Source: Pseudomonadota bacterium (GTDB taxonomy: Bacteria > Pseudomonadota > Gammaproteobacteria > Acidiferrobacterales > Acidiferrobacteraceae). Taken from it: a DNA stretch of 64,000 nt. The translations under genes were made by a program, and so were the position numbers. Positions 1-9,276 of this stretch are shown one piece after another. Under the pieces are notes generated by a model. It was given only the letters and a program-made list of their open reading frames with translations. It was not told the DNA's origin and did no database searches. How positions within the stretch are numbered: position 1 is the first letter of the stretch; each line of letters opens with the position of its first letter. The stretch spans positions 24,833 to 88,832 of the forward strand of contig JAKAXM010000007.1 in NCBI GenBank assembly GCA_021816625.1. Direction: 5' to 3'.

Positions 1-956
1 GTAAAGGCGAGCACCAGGGTGTCGGCCTTGACAGGGGCGAGCGCTGCCGAGAGATCGCCGTCGGTGGCACCGGCCGGGTCGAAGTAATCGAGCGCCTTGG
101 TCATGAGCAGGTAGGTATTGGCGTCGAAACGGCCGACGAAGCTGTCGGCCTGGTGCCGCAGGTAACTCTCGACCTCGAAGGCCACCTGGTAGTCGAAGTT
201 CAATTTGCCGCCGCGGATGTCGCGGCCGAATTTCTCGCGCATGATATCTTCGGACAAGTAGGTAATGTGTCCGAGCATGCGTGCGATGCGCAGGCCGCGG
301 CGCGGCTCCGTCCCGTGGTCATAGAAGCGCCCGTCGTGAAAATCGGGATCCGTCAGGATCGCCTGGCGAGCGACCTCGTTGAACGCGATGTTTTGGGCGG
401 TGAGCTTAGGGGCGGCGGCTATGATAATGGCATGGCCCAGCCGTTCGGGGTAATCGATGGCCCACTGCAGGGCCTGCATGCCACCGAGGCTGCCGCCGAC
501 CACGGCCGCCCAGCGGGCGATCCCCAAATGGTCGGCGAGCCGGGCTTGGCTTTCTACCCAGTCGCGTACGGTGACCATCGGGAAGTCCGGTCCGTAGGGC
601 CGGCCCGTGGCTGGGTTTGGGGATGCGGGCCCCGTGGAACCGTAGCAGCTCCCGAGGTTGTTGCAGGCGACGACAAAAAACCGGTCGGTGTCTATGCTCT
701 TGCCCGGTCCTACATGGTGTTCCCACCACCCGGGCCGCTTGTCGGACACGCTGTGGTAGCCTGCGACATGGTGACTGCCGCTCAAGGCGTGACAGACCAG
801 GATCGCGTTACTCGCGGCGCTGTTCAGTTCCCCGTAGGTCTCGTAGACCAGTTCATAATCCGCAAGAATGCCACCGCTCGTGAGGGCCAACGGCTCGGAA
901 AATCGCAACCGGGCTGGGGTCACCAGTCCCACTGAATCGGGGGGAATGGGCGTCAC
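1..956 (-). CDS. metX: Homoserine O-acetyltransferase (MetX), 3' end beyond window
   Basis: Translated by hand from a GTG at 956: [45 protein letters not shown]...[15 protein letters not shown]...[18 protein letters not shown]...[15 protein letters not shown]. The GxSxGG nucleophile elbow and MetX motifs are present. Missed by the ORF track because it is partial and starts with GTG. Confidence 0.93.
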   Translation of the reverse strand, partial: MTPIPPDSVGLVTPARLRFSEPLALTSGGILADYELVYETYGELNSAASNAILVCHALSGSHHVAGYHSVSDKRPGWWEHHVGPGKSIDTDRFFVVACNNLGSCYGSTGPASPNPATGRPYGPDFPMVTVRDWVESQARLADHLGIARWAAVVGGSLGGMQALQWAIDYPERLGHAIIIAAAPKLTAQNIAFNEVARQAILTDPDFHDGRFYDHGTEPRRGLRIARMLGHITYLSEDIMREKFGRDIRGGKLNFDYQVAFEVESYLRHQADSFVGRFDANTYLLMTKALDYFDPAGATDGDLSAALAPVKADTLVLAF

Positions 957-1016
957 GAGTCCACAGGATCACGGAAAGCCCGCAGTGTACTGGCTCACCG
1001 ATGGGGCCGCAATGGC

Positions 1017-1430
1017 TCAGTGCTGATGACCCTCGTCCCCATGGTCATGGCCACAACAACCGTGGTCGTGCTCGGATTCTTCGGCCACTTCGCGCCGCAC
1101 CTCGTCCATGTCGACTGCACGCACCTGCGCGATGACCTCATCCAAGGCCTGTCGGGGGAGGCTGCCCGGTTGCGCAAACAGGATGATCTGGTCACGGAAG
1201 ATCATGAGTGTCGGGATCGAACGTACCTGAAAATGCGCGGCAAGCTCGGTCTCGGCCTCGGTGTTCACCTTCGCGAACACGATGTCTGGGTTCTGTTCCG
1301 ATGCGGCCTCGAAGATCGGCCCAAAGGCCCGGCAGGGCGCGCACCAGGGTGCCCAGAAATCCACGATAACGAAGGGATTTCCGTCGATCAGTTCCTCAAA
1401 ATTTGCCTTTGTTGCCTCAACTGTGGCCAT
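1017..1430 (-). CDS. Thioredoxin with WCAPC active site and His/Cys-rich C-terminal tail
   Basis: MATVEATKANFEELIDGNPFVIVDFWAPWCAPCRAFGPIFE...; C-terminus EHDHGCCGHDHGDEGHQH. Start at the internal Met of the ORF. Confidence 0.9.
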   Translation of the reverse strand: MATVEATKANFEELIDGNPFVIVDFWAPWCAPCRAFGPIFEAASEQNPDIVFAKVNTEAETELAAHFQVRSIPTLMIFRDQIILFAQPGSLPRQALDEVIAQVRAVDMDEVRREVAEESEHDHGCCGHDHGDEGHQH

Positions 1431-1454
1431 AATATGTCCTCGGGAAGTGCCATC

Positions 1455-1460
1455 ATTATA
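1455..1460 (-). promoter_or_regulatory. Perfect -10 box (TATAAT on minus strand) upstream of the thioredoxin
   Basis: Plus-strand ATTATA about 25 bp upstream of the start; no good -35 seen. Confidence 0.4.
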
Positions 1461-1544
1461 CAACAAAAAGGACGCATCCCGGCCCCGCCCCGGCAGAAAT
1501 AATGGCGCGGGGCCGCACGATGCCGGCTGGCAGGGGGTGGTATC

Positions 1545-1721
1545 GTGTATCCAAAGTGGATTTATGAGGGCTTGCCGCTCTTCTATGCCGCGGCGGGCGT
1601 TGCGTGCCTCAAGGTATTATCATGGCCGTATGCCCTGCTCCCCGTAGGGGCCTTCGTCGGCGCGGCGGGACTCGTCTTGATCCAGCGCTGGTATTACCGG
1701 CGGCAGCTCGACGGTCCCTAA
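1545..1721 (+). CDS. Small (58 aa) predicted membrane protein
   Basis: GTG start: VYPKWIYEGLPLFYAAAGVACLKVLSWPYALLPVGAFVGAAGLVLIQRWYYRRQLDGP*. Two hydrophobic segments; below the ORF-track cutoff. Confidence 0.5.
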   Translation: MYPKWIYEGLPLFYAAAGVACLKVLSWPYALLPVGAFVGAAGLVLIQRWYYRRQLDGP

Positions 1722-1729
1722 AACGGATT

Positions 1730-2221
1730 TTAGGACGTGAGGTGGAGGCCGGCGAGCCAGAGGCGCGCCAAAAGCCCGGCCGTGGTTGTGTAGCCTGCGA
1801 CCACCGCGCGTACGCGGCCGCGGGGCCCCAGGATGAAGGCCATGGGCAGTACCGTAGCCCCGTAGCGCGTGGCGATTCGTCCCTCGGGATCGAGGACCAC
1901 GGGAACTTGCCAATGATGGCGGGCGGCGAACGACCGGACTGCCCGGCGCGGGGATTGGGTGGCCACCACGATCACCGGGGCATGACGGGCAGCGCCCGCT
2001 ACGGCCGACTGGTCAATCCGGCAGATGGGACACCAGGTGGCAAAGAAATCGATCAGCACCGGTCGTCCGGCACCGATCGCCGGGCCGGGACCGTTTAGGG
2101 TGGCCTGCGGTAACGCGGGCGCCATTCCCCCCGCCGCGCCCCGCGTCCTGTAGGCATTGACGGCGAGCACGATCGCCGCCATCACCGCGATCTCGAAGAC
2201 GAGCGCGCGCCCGCGCCTCAC
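1730..2221 (-). CDS. Membrane-anchored TlpA/ScsD-like thioredoxin (CPIC motif)
   Basis: N-terminal TM segment, FFATWCPICRIDQSAV, cis-Pro region TVLPMAFIL. Confidence 0.85.
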   Translation of the reverse strand: MRRGRALVFEIAVMAAIVLAVNAYRTRGAAGGMAPALPQATLNGPGPAIGAGRPVLIDFFATWCPICRIDQSAVAGAARHAPVIVVATQSPRRAVRSFAARHHWQVPVVLDPEGRIATRYGATVLPMAFILGPRGRVRAVVAGYTTTAGLLARLWLAGLHLTS

Positions 2222-2790
2222 GCGAGCAGGGACAGACCCAAGTGGTGCAGGGGCTGCACGACCAGTATCGCCACCAACTCAAACCCGATCACGACCAGTA
2301 CCGGTGACAGATCGATCCCCGAAATGAGCGGCAGGAGCCGCCGCGCCGGACGCATAAAGGGTTCCGTGAGGTGTATGGCGAGATCGGTGAAGGGGTGTTC
2401 GCCATAGGGGCTCACCCAGCTCATGAGGACCCGCACGAAGACTGCCCCGATCAAGACATAGAGCGTGAGCTGAATGAGATCGGCAAAGCTTAGGATTAGG
2501 ATGCCGGCCAGATGCGGTATCGCTTGGACGAGGAGCGTCATCAAGGTGATCTTGATCGCCTCCAGGACGATCAGTAGCACCGCCGAGGCAAAGTCGATGC
2601 CGAAGAAGCCCGGGATGAGCCGTCGTAGCGGCAGCAAGGGACCGTTCGTGACGCGCACGATGAACTGGCTAAACGGGTTGTAGAAGTCGGCATGGGTAAG
2701 TTGCAAAAGGAAGCGCAGCAGTACCAGGATGATGTACATCCCAAACAGCGTATCGATCAAGAAGGCTAGGGCCTGGCTCAGGTAGCTCAT
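2218..2790 (-). CDS. yggT: YggT family integral membrane protein
   Basis: MSYLSQALAFLIDTLFGMYIILVLLRFLLQL...NPFSQFIVRVTNGPLLPLRRLIPG; duplicated YggT repeat. 4-bp overlap with proC. Confidence 0.92.
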   Translation of the reverse strand: MSYLSQALAFLIDTLFGMYIILVLLRFLLQLTHADFYNPFSQFIVRVTNGPLLPLRRLIPGFFGIDFASAVLLIVLEAIKITLMTLLVQAIPHLAGILILSFADLIQLTLYVLIGAVFVRVLMSWVSPYGEHPFTDLAIHLTEPFMRPARRLLPLISGIDLSPVLVVIGFELVAILVVQPLHHLGLSLLA

Positions 2791-3611
2791 AAGGCCCCCA
2801 GCTCGGCGCCGAGCGCGCGCGACCGATCGCGCGCGGCCAGGATGGCCCGCGCCCACATCTCCCGGAAGCCATCGCCCAGGAGACTCGCCACGGCCCGTTC
2901 CGTCGTGCCGCCTGGCGAGGTGACTGCCGCGCGCAAGGCTGCGGCATCCGCCGGTTTCGAGGCGAGCATGCGCGCGGCCCCCAGGATGGTGTTGGCCGTC
3001 AAGCCCGCGGCCAGATCGGCCGGCAGACCCGCCGCTACCCCGGCCTCGGCCAGGGCCTCGGCCAGCAAAAAGACATAGGCAGGTCCGCTGCCCGACAGGG
3101 CCGTAGCGGCATCCATCAGCGCCTCATCCGCCAGCCAAAAGACCTGGGAAACCGCCCCCAGCACGGCCGCTGCCACCGTGCGCTGCGCGTCCGACACCGC
3201 CGGGCTCGCCCATAAGGCCGTGGTTCCGGCCTGGATCAAGGCCGGTGTGTTGGGCATGGCACGGACGACCGCCTGGCCGCCGCCTAGCCACCGGTCGATA
3301 TCGGCGCCCCGCACGCCGGCCGCCACCGAGATGAATAGGGGTGCCCGGTGGGCGATGAGCGGCGCGATGGAGTGGCAGAGCGCGCGTAGCCCCTGCGGCT
3401 TGACGGCCAACACTACGGTGGGGCTGGCCGCGACGACGCCGGCTGCGTCCGGGCATACCGTAAGGCCGAGCGCCTGGGCCCGGCTCTGGTGGGTGGGGTT
3501 GCGGTCATAGACGCCGATGTGGGCCGGTGCCGCGTAGCCGGCCGTGAGTCCCGTGGCGAGCGCAAGACCCATGTTGCCGGCGCCAATGATGCCTATCGTA
3601 AAGTTCTGCAT
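2787..3611 (-). CDS. proC: Pyrroline-5-carboxylate reductase
   Basis: IGIIGAGNMGLALATGL...VVRAMPNTPALIQAGTTAL...ALSGSGPAYVFLLAEAL...TSPGGTTERAV. Confidence 0.96.
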   Translation of the reverse strand: MQNFTIGIIGAGNMGLALATGLTAGYAAPAHIGVYDRNPTHQSRAQALGLTVCPDAAGVVAASPTVVLAVKPQGLRALCHSIAPLIAHRAPLFISVAAGVRGADIDRWLGGGQAVVRAMPNTPALIQAGTTALWASPAVSDAQRTVAAAVLGAVSQVFWLADEALMDAATALSGSGPAYVFLLAEALAEAGVAAGLPADLAAGLTANTILGAARMLASKPADAAALRAAVTSPGGTTERAVASLLGDGFREMWARAILAARDRSRALGAELGAL

Positions 3612-3653
3612 GGGGTGAGTGTAAGGGGACTCGACTTTAAGGGAAAGACCGCC

Positions 3654-3681
3654 TTGTGTCCGTGCTTGCGCCCGTTATACT
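3654..3681 (+). promoter_or_regulatory. Sigma70-like promoter for pilT (TTGTGT-16-TATACT)
   Basis: -35 3654-3659, -10 3676-3681, 32 bp upstream of the pilT ATG. Confidence 0.5.
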
Positions 3682-3712
3682 TCAATTAACCCTTATCTTG
3701 GTAACACACCGT

Positions 3713-4786
3713 ATGGATATCGCAGAACTCCTGGCCTTCGCCTTCAAGCAAAAGGCCTCCGATCTACATTTGTCCGCGGGCTTGCCGCCGCTCATTCGCG
3801 TCGACGGAGACGTCAAACGGATCAACGTAGACCCTCTGGACGAGCGTGCCGTTCATAATATGGTCTACGACATTATGAACGACAAGCAGCAAAAGGAGTA
3901 TGAGGAGCGGCTGGAGTGCGATTTTTCCTTCGAGCTACCGAATATCGCGCGCTTTCGCGTCAACGCCTTCAATCAAAACCGCGGCCCAGGCGCGGTCTTT
4001 CGTACCATACCATCCAAGGTACTGACGCTCGAGCAGTTGAACGCCCCGGCGATTTTCAAGCAAATCGCCGACCAGCCGCGCGGCATCGTGCTCGTGACCG
4101 GTCCCACGGGGTCCGGTAAATCGACGACCTTGGCTGCGATGATCGATCACGTGAACGAAAGCCGCCGCGAACATATCCTTACCATCGAGGATCCTATCGA
4201 GTTCGTTCACACGAGCAAGAATTGCCTTATAAACCAGCGCGAGGTCCATCGCGACACGCTGGGTTTCGACAACGCCCTGCGCTCGGCCCTGCGCGAGGAC
4301 CCGGACGTGATTCTCGTGGGCGAATTGCGCGATTTGGAGACCATCCGTCTGGCGTTGACCGCAGCAGAGACCGGACATCTCGTATTTGCAACCTTGCATA
4401 CGAGTTCTGCCGCCAAGACCATAGACCGCGTGGTCGACGTGTTTCCGGCAGCCGAGAAGGAGATGGTGCGCTCCATGTTGTCGGAGTCGCTGCGCGCCGT
4501 TATATCTCAGACCCTGCTCAAAAAGGCCGGCGGCGGCCGCATCGCGGCCCACGAGATCATGATCGGGACCCCGGCGATCCGCAACCTGATCCGCGAAAAC
4601 AAGATCGCGCAGATGTATTCGGCGATCCAGACGAGTCAGTCGGTCGGTATGCAGACGCTCGATCAATGTCTCATGGAGCTCGTACGGCTGCGTCAGGTTA
4701 CGGTCGACGAGGCGCGCAGCAAGGCCGCGAACAAGGATGCGTTTGGCAACAATGCGGCCGCCCCGGCGACCGCTGCGCGGAGGTAG
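3713..4786 (+). CDS. pilT: Type IV pilus retraction ATPase PilT
   Basis: MDIAELLAFAFKQKASDLHLSAGLPPLIRVDGDVKRI...GPTGSGKSTTLAAMIDHVN...ALREDPDVILVGELRDLETI...AAETGHLVFATLHT. Confidence 0.97.
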   Translation: MDIAELLAFAFKQKASDLHLSAGLPPLIRVDGDVKRINVDPLDERAVHNMVYDIMNDKQQKEYEERLECDFSFELPNIARFRVNAFNQNRGPGAVFRTIPSKVLTLEQLNAPAIFKQIADQPRGIVLVTGPTGSGKSTTLAAMIDHVNESRREHILTIEDPIEFVHTSKNCLINQREVHRDTLGFDNALRSALREDPDVILVGELRDLETIRLALTAAETGHLVFATLHTSSAAKTIDRVVDVFPAAEKEMVRSMLSESLRAVISQTLLKKAGGGRIAAHEIMIGTPAIRNLIRENKIAQMYSAIQTSQSVGMQTLDQCLMELVRLRQVTVDEARSKAANKDAFGNNAAAPATAARR

Positions 4787-4791
4787 CCATC

Positions 4792-5904
4792 GTGGGATTT
4801 CTGGATCTCTTGCGGCTTATGACCGAGAAGGGGGCGTCCGATCTCTATATTACGGCGGGTGTCGCGCCCAGTATGCGCGTCGACGGCAAACTGGTGGCGG
4901 TGACCCGTCAGCCGTTAAACGGCGAGCAGGCGCGGCAGTTCGTCTACAGCATCATGAATGAAGATCAGCGCAGCGAATTCGAGGAGACGAACGAGTGCAA
5001 CTTCGCGATCAGCCCGCAAGGCATAGGGCGATTTCGCGTGAATGTCTTTCGTCAGCAACAACGCGTGGGCATGGTGTTGCGCAAGATCGAGACTCGTATC
5101 CCGCACTTTGAGGAATTGAATCTTCCACCAGTCTTGAAGGACATCGCGCTCACCAAGCGCGGGCTCGTGATCTTCGTGGGCGCCACCGGTTCAGGTAAGT
5201 CGACATCGCTTGCGGCCATGGTCGGTTACCGCAACGAGTATTCGAGCGGCCACATCATCACGATCGAGGATCCGATCGAGTTCGTGCACGAGCACAAGAG
5301 CTGCATCATTACCCAGCGCGAGGTCGGGGTCGATACGGACTCGTTTGAGACCGCTCTCAAGAATACCTTGCGCCAGGCGCCGGACGTGATCCTGATCGGT
5401 GAGGTACGCGCCCGCGAGACCATGGATTATGCGATCGCCTTTGCCGAGACCGGCCACTTGTGCCTTACCACCTTGCACGCCAACAGCGCCAATCAGGCCC
5501 TCGACCGCATCATCAACTTCTTTCCCGAGGACAGGCGTGGGCAGTTGCTCATGGACCTCTCTTTGAATCTCAAGGCCGTGGTATCGCAACGCCTGATCCC
5601 CAAGCGCGATGGCAACGGCCGGGTCGCAGCCGTCGAGATCATGATCAATACCCCGTTGATCGCGGATCTGATCCTAAAGGGCGAGATCCATGGGATCAAG
5701 GAACTCATGGCCAAGTCCGGGGAGGCCGGCATGCAGACCTTCGATCAAGCCCTGTTTGGCCTGTACGAGGCCGGCCTCATAGGGTATGACGAGGCCATGC
5801 GCAACGCGGATTCCCAGAACGATCTGCGGCTGCGCATCAAGTTGCAGAGCAAGGACGCGAAAGACGGGGCCCTGGGCGACACGCTACGCAACATCACATT
5901 CTGA
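4792..5904 (+). CDS. pilU: PilT-like ATPase PilU
   Basis: GTG start VGFLDLLRLMTEKGASDLYITAGVAPSMRVDGKL...GATGSGKSTSLAAMVGYRN...QAPDVILIGEVRARETM. The listed ORF 4222-5904 is an upstream read-through of the same frame. Confidence 0.95.
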   Translation: MGFLDLLRLMTEKGASDLYITAGVAPSMRVDGKLVAVTRQPLNGEQARQFVYSIMNEDQRSEFEETNECNFAISPQGIGRFRVNVFRQQQRVGMVLRKIETRIPHFEELNLPPVLKDIALTKRGLVIFVGATGSGKSTSLAAMVGYRNEYSSGHIITIEDPIEFVHEHKSCIITQREVGVDTDSFETALKNTLRQAPDVILIGEVRARETMDYAIAFAETGHLCLTTLHANSANQALDRIINFFPEDRRGQLLMDLSLNLKAVVSQRLIPKRDGNGRVAAVEIMINTPLIADLILKGEIHGIKELMAKSGEAGMQTFDQALFGLYEAGLIGYDEAMRNADSQNDLRLRIKLQSKDAKDGALGDTLRNITF

Positions 5905-5951
5905 TACCGGATTGGGAGGCTGCTCGGTTTCAAGGAGCGGACGGCCTTGCC

Positions 5952-5981
5952 TTGGCGGCAGGCGCGAACTCGCGCTAGAAT
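5952..5981 (+). promoter_or_regulatory. Sigma70-like promoter for murI (TTGGCG-18-TAGAAT)
   Basis: -35 5952-5957, -10 5976-5981. Confidence 0.45.
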
Positions 5982-6068
5982 CCGCGGGTCGTTAAAGGAC
6001 GTGCCGAGAGGGGCGCGGCGCGCGCCCATGGGACGGATCCGCCGCCATGATGACGTAAGGCAGGAAGA

Positions 6069-6875
6069 TTGATGACCCGTGAGCGTCCCATCGGCGTATT
6101 TGATTCCGGCATCGGCGGCCTTACGGTCGTGCACGCCCTGATGCGGGCCTTGCCAAACGAGCGCATCGTGTATTTTGGCGACACGGCGCGGCTGCCCTAC
6201 GGCACCAAGTCGTCGGCGACCATCGCAGGCTATGCCGCGCAGATTACCGAATTCCTGTTGAAGCGCGACGTGAAGATGCTCGTCGTGGCCTGTAACACCA
6301 TGGCCGCGGTAGCCTTGCCGGTCGTGACCGGCCTGTCTCCGGTCCCCGTGGTGGATGTTCTCGACGCGGGCGCCCGCGCGGCGGCCGGTGTGAGCCGGGT
6401 CGGGCGGGTCGGCGTCCTTGCGACCCTCACCACCGTGAGCTCCGGTGCCTATGAGCGCGCCCTGCGTATTCATGCCCCAGAACTGCATGTGGTGGCCAAG
6501 GCCTGCCCTCTGTTCGTCCCGTTGGTCGAGGAAGGGTGGTTGGATCATCCGGTAACCGAGCTTACGGCGCAGGAGTACCTGCGACCAGTGCTGGCCCAGG
6601 GCGTCGATACGCTCGTGCTCGGCTGCACCCATTACCCGTTGCTGAAGCCTTTGCTTACGCGTCTCGTGAGCGATACGACGGTCCTCGTGGATTCCGCGGA
6701 GACCACCGCGGCCCGTGTCGCCGCGGTTTTGCAGGCGCAGGACCTGTGCCGGCCGCCAGGGGACATGCCGCCCGCGCATGAATACCACGTTACCGATGTC
6801 CCGCAACGCTTTCGGGCGGTGGGCGCCTTGTGTCTTGGCGGACCGCTTCCCGACGTTCATCTCGTGCGCTGGTAG
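6069..6875 (+). CDS. murI: Glutamate racemase
   Basis: RPIGVFDSGIGGLTVVHAL...VYFGDTARLPYGTKS...MLVVACNTMAAVAL...LGCTHYPLL. Confidence 0.96.
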   Translation: MMTRERPIGVFDSGIGGLTVVHALMRALPNERIVYFGDTARLPYGTKSSATIAGYAAQITEFLLKRDVKMLVVACNTMAAVALPVVTGLSPVPVVDVLDAGARAAAGVSRVGRVGVLATLTTVSSGAYERALRIHAPELHVVAKACPLFVPLVEEGWLDHPVTELTAQEYLRPVLAQGVDTLVLGCTHYPLLKPLLTRLVSDTTVLVDSAETTAARVAAVLQAQDLCRPPGDMPPAHEYHVTDVPQRFRAVGALCLGGPLPDVHLVRW

Positions 6876-6883
6876 GAGGAGTC

Positions 6884-7978
6884 GTGGGCCCCGCGCCGCT
6901 CATGAGTTCCGCTCAGTGGTATTGGCCCGGCCGGCCGCCGCTTCCGGACGCTCACTTCGTCGTCGCAACCGCGGAGGCCGCAGCGCAAGCGACGGCGCTG
7001 CTGGTTGCCCTTAAGGAGGCAACGGCCAAGCCGTTTGCGCTGCTCTTGTTGGATGAAGGCCCTTATCATGGGCCCTTGCCGTGGCTGCGTCTCCCGGGTT
7101 TGCGGCCCCGACGGGTGCTTGCGCGTCTTAAGGCGCGCTCGCTCTTATGTCTCGTAGACGGCGAACGGGTACGCGCGCTGGCTGCGGCGGCGAATTGTCC
7201 GGTCGTGTGGGTAAATGGCCGTTCCCGTGACCTGCTCACCTTGGGACAGGTATGCGTGGCGAGCCGGGCCGTGGCCGATCATATCGGCGGGGGCACGGTC
7301 ACGGGCGATCCCCTGGTCACCTGGTCGCCGTCCGTTACGACGGCGGACGCGGGATTTTGTGGGCGCTTTGCGGCCGTGCGCACGGCCGGCCGCTTCATCC
7401 TGTATTTCGGGAATACCGTCGCAGGCGACGAGACCGTGGCCTACCAGACTTTTCTGGGCGTGCGCGCGGGGGCGGGCGGTCTGCTTGCGCTGGCCCCGCA
7501 CGACCCCACGCGCCACGAAGGCGTGTATCGGGACGCGATCAAATATCATCTACAGACCGTGCGCCAAACCCGCCTCATGACATCCGAGGTCCCGGCCAAG
7601 ACTCGCGTGTATTACATCGAGAGCCCGGCGGCACGCCAGGCGATGTACGCCTGCGCCGATGTGATCGTAGTCGGCGGCACGTTCACGGACACGCCTGCGC
7701 CGCCCCTGGATGAGGGGATCTGGTGCGGGACCCCGCTTGTGCTTGGACCCTATCCCAAAGACGCTCGGCTGGCCGCCGCGCAGGCCGCCCTGGTGGCCGC
7801 AACAGGCCCCACCGCGGAGGCCGTGGCCGCCGAGGTGCAGGCCCTGCTCGCCGACCCGGACCTGCGGGCGCGCCGGTCGCAGGCCTGGCGGGAATGGTTG
7901 ACGCTCCAGGGTACGGCACAGGCGCGCTTCGTGACATGGTTTCAGCGGTTCGATGCGTCTCCGACAGCGTTGCCGTAG
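6884..7978 (+). CDS. Divergent KdtA/WaaA-like (GT30-type, GT-B fold) putative glycosyltransferase
   Basis: C-terminal half follows the WaaA pattern: FILYFGNTVAGDETVAYQTFL...LLALAPHDPTRH...RVYYIESPAARQAMYACADVIVVGGTFTDTPAPPLDEGIWCGTPLVLGP. Start uncertain: GTG 6884 or ATG 6902. Confidence 0.55.
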   Translation: MGPAPLMSSAQWYWPGRPPLPDAHFVVATAEAAAQATALLVALKEATAKPFALLLLDEGPYHGPLPWLRLPGLRPRRVLARLKARSLLCLVDGERVRALAAAANCPVVWVNGRSRDLLTLGQVCVASRAVADHIGGGTVTGDPLVTWSPSVTTADAGFCGRFAAVRTAGRFILYFGNTVAGDETVAYQTFLGVRAGAGGLLALAPHDPTRHEGVYRDAIKYHLQTVRQTRLMTSEVPAKTRVYYIESPAARQAMYACADVIVVGGTFTDTPAPPLDEGIWCGTPLVLGPYPKDARLAAAQAALVAATGPTAEAVAAEVQALLADPDLRARRSQAWREWLTLQGTAQARFVTWFQRFDASPTALP

Positions 7979-7992
7979 GCCCCGCACTCCGC

Positions 7993-9276
7993 TTATCGCG
8001 CCCGCCCCCGCTCATAGGCGATCTCGCCGTCCTTGATGGTCATGACGACCTGTCCGCGCACGGTTTTTCCAAAAAACGGGTTATTGCAGCCCTGCGTCTG
8101 CCGAGAACCGAGGTCCAGTGTCCAGGTGGCGGCGGGGTCGTAGAGGCAGATGTCGGCCGCGCCGCCGGGCTTGAGGGTGCCGGCTGCGATCCCAAGCGCT
8201 GCGGCGGGCCCGGAGGTGAGTGCTGCCAGGGCCCGTACGAGCCCGATATCCCCCCCTTCCGCGAGTTCCAGAGTGAGCGGCAGGAGCGTTTCGAGACCCG
8301 CGATCCCGGGCGCGGAGTCACTGAAGGGCCGCTCCTTGGCATCGGGCTCGTGCGGTTGATGGTCCGAGCACACCGCATCGATCACGCCGCCGGCTACGGC
8401 CGCCCGCAAAGCCGCGCGGTCTGCTACGGTCCGTAGCGGGGGCCGCACGTGATAGTTGCTGTCGAAGACCCCGATATCGTCTTCCGTCGCGTGGAGCTGG
8501 TGGATGGGCGTATCCGCCGTGATCTTTAGTCCGCGCTGCTTGGCGTCGGCGATCAAGGCTGCGCCACGCGCCGTCGAGATGCCGCAGAAATGGGCGCGCG
8601 CGCCGGTCTCCTGAATGAGCGCCAAGGCCCGGAATATCTCGATCAGCTCGGCGCTTTCCGGTATGCCCGCAAGCCCGAGCCGGGTCGACACACGCCCCTC
8701 ATGGACTACGCCCTGTGCACCCAGCCACGGGTCCTCGGGGGTCAGGAAGACCAGCAGGTCCATCCCGGCGGCATACTCGAGGGCGTGGCGCAAGACGGCT
8801 GTGTCTTTGATGGGCGCACCCGCGTTGCCAAGCCCGATGCAGCCGGCCGCGTGCAAGGCGTGCATGTCGGCTAAATGGCCGCCGGATAGCCCGCGCGTGA
8901 GGGCGCCTATGGGTAGGACCCGGGGCCCTGCGACCTCGCGGGCGCGATTGATTAGCCACTGGACGGCGGTCGGATGTTCGAGAACGGGCTCGGTATCCGG
9001 TGGACAGCACAGGGTAGTGACGCCGCCCGCCAGGGCGGCGCGACCTTCGCTTGCGACCGTGCCCTTGTGTTCAAGGCCCGGTTCGCGCAAGCGGGCCCGC
9101 ATGTCGATGAGTCCCGGGCACACCACGAGCCCCTGGGCCTCGATAGTGCGGTCGGCGATGAAATCTGCGGGCGGTGCAAGCCCCGCGATCTGCGCACCCT
9201 TAACATAAAGGGTCGCCACGCCGTCCCAACCGGTGCCAGGATCGATGACGCGCCCGCCGACGATGGCGATGTTCAC
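7993..9276 (-). CDS. pyrC': Dihydroorotase-like protein PyrC' (probably non-catalytic)
   Basis: [79 protein letters not shown]. The usual HxH (DPHVHLRxPG) reads RAR. Adjacent to pyrB. Confidence 0.92.
   Translation of the reverse strand: MNIAIVGGRVIDPGTGWDGVATLYVKGAQIAGLAPPADFIADRTIEAQGLVVCPGLIDMRARLREPGLEHKGTVASEGRAALAGGVTTLCCPPDTEPVLEHPTAVQWLINRAREVAGPRVLPIGALTRGLSGGHLADMHALHAAGCIGLGNAGAPIKDTAVLRHALEYAAGMDLLVFLTPEDPWLGAQGVVHEGRVSTRLGLAGIPESAELIEIFRALALIQETGARAHFCGISTARGAALIADAKQRGLKITADTPIHQLHATEDDIGVFDSNYHVRPPLRTVADRAALRAAVAGGVIDAVCSDHQPHEPDAKERPFSDSAPGIAGLETLLPLTLELAEGGDIGLVRALAALTSGPAAALGIAAGTLKPGGAADICLYDPAATWTLDLGSRQTQGCNNPFFGKTVRGQVVMTIKDGEIAYERGRAR

Noticed and set aside
957-1016. 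Possible SAM riboswitch upstream of metX
   Set aside because: Only 60 nt between the thioredoxin stop and metX; no SAM-I/SAM-II-like core seen.
4222-4791. Long ORF 4222-5904 suggesting an N-terminal extension or fusion of PilU
   Set aside because: The 5' part lies out of frame within pilT and is low-complexity Arg/Pro-rich; PilU homology begins at GTG 4792.
5745-6860. 371-aa minus-strand ORF opposite pilU 3' end and murI
   Set aside because: No recognisable domain; antisense shadow of well-supported genes in GC-rich DNA.
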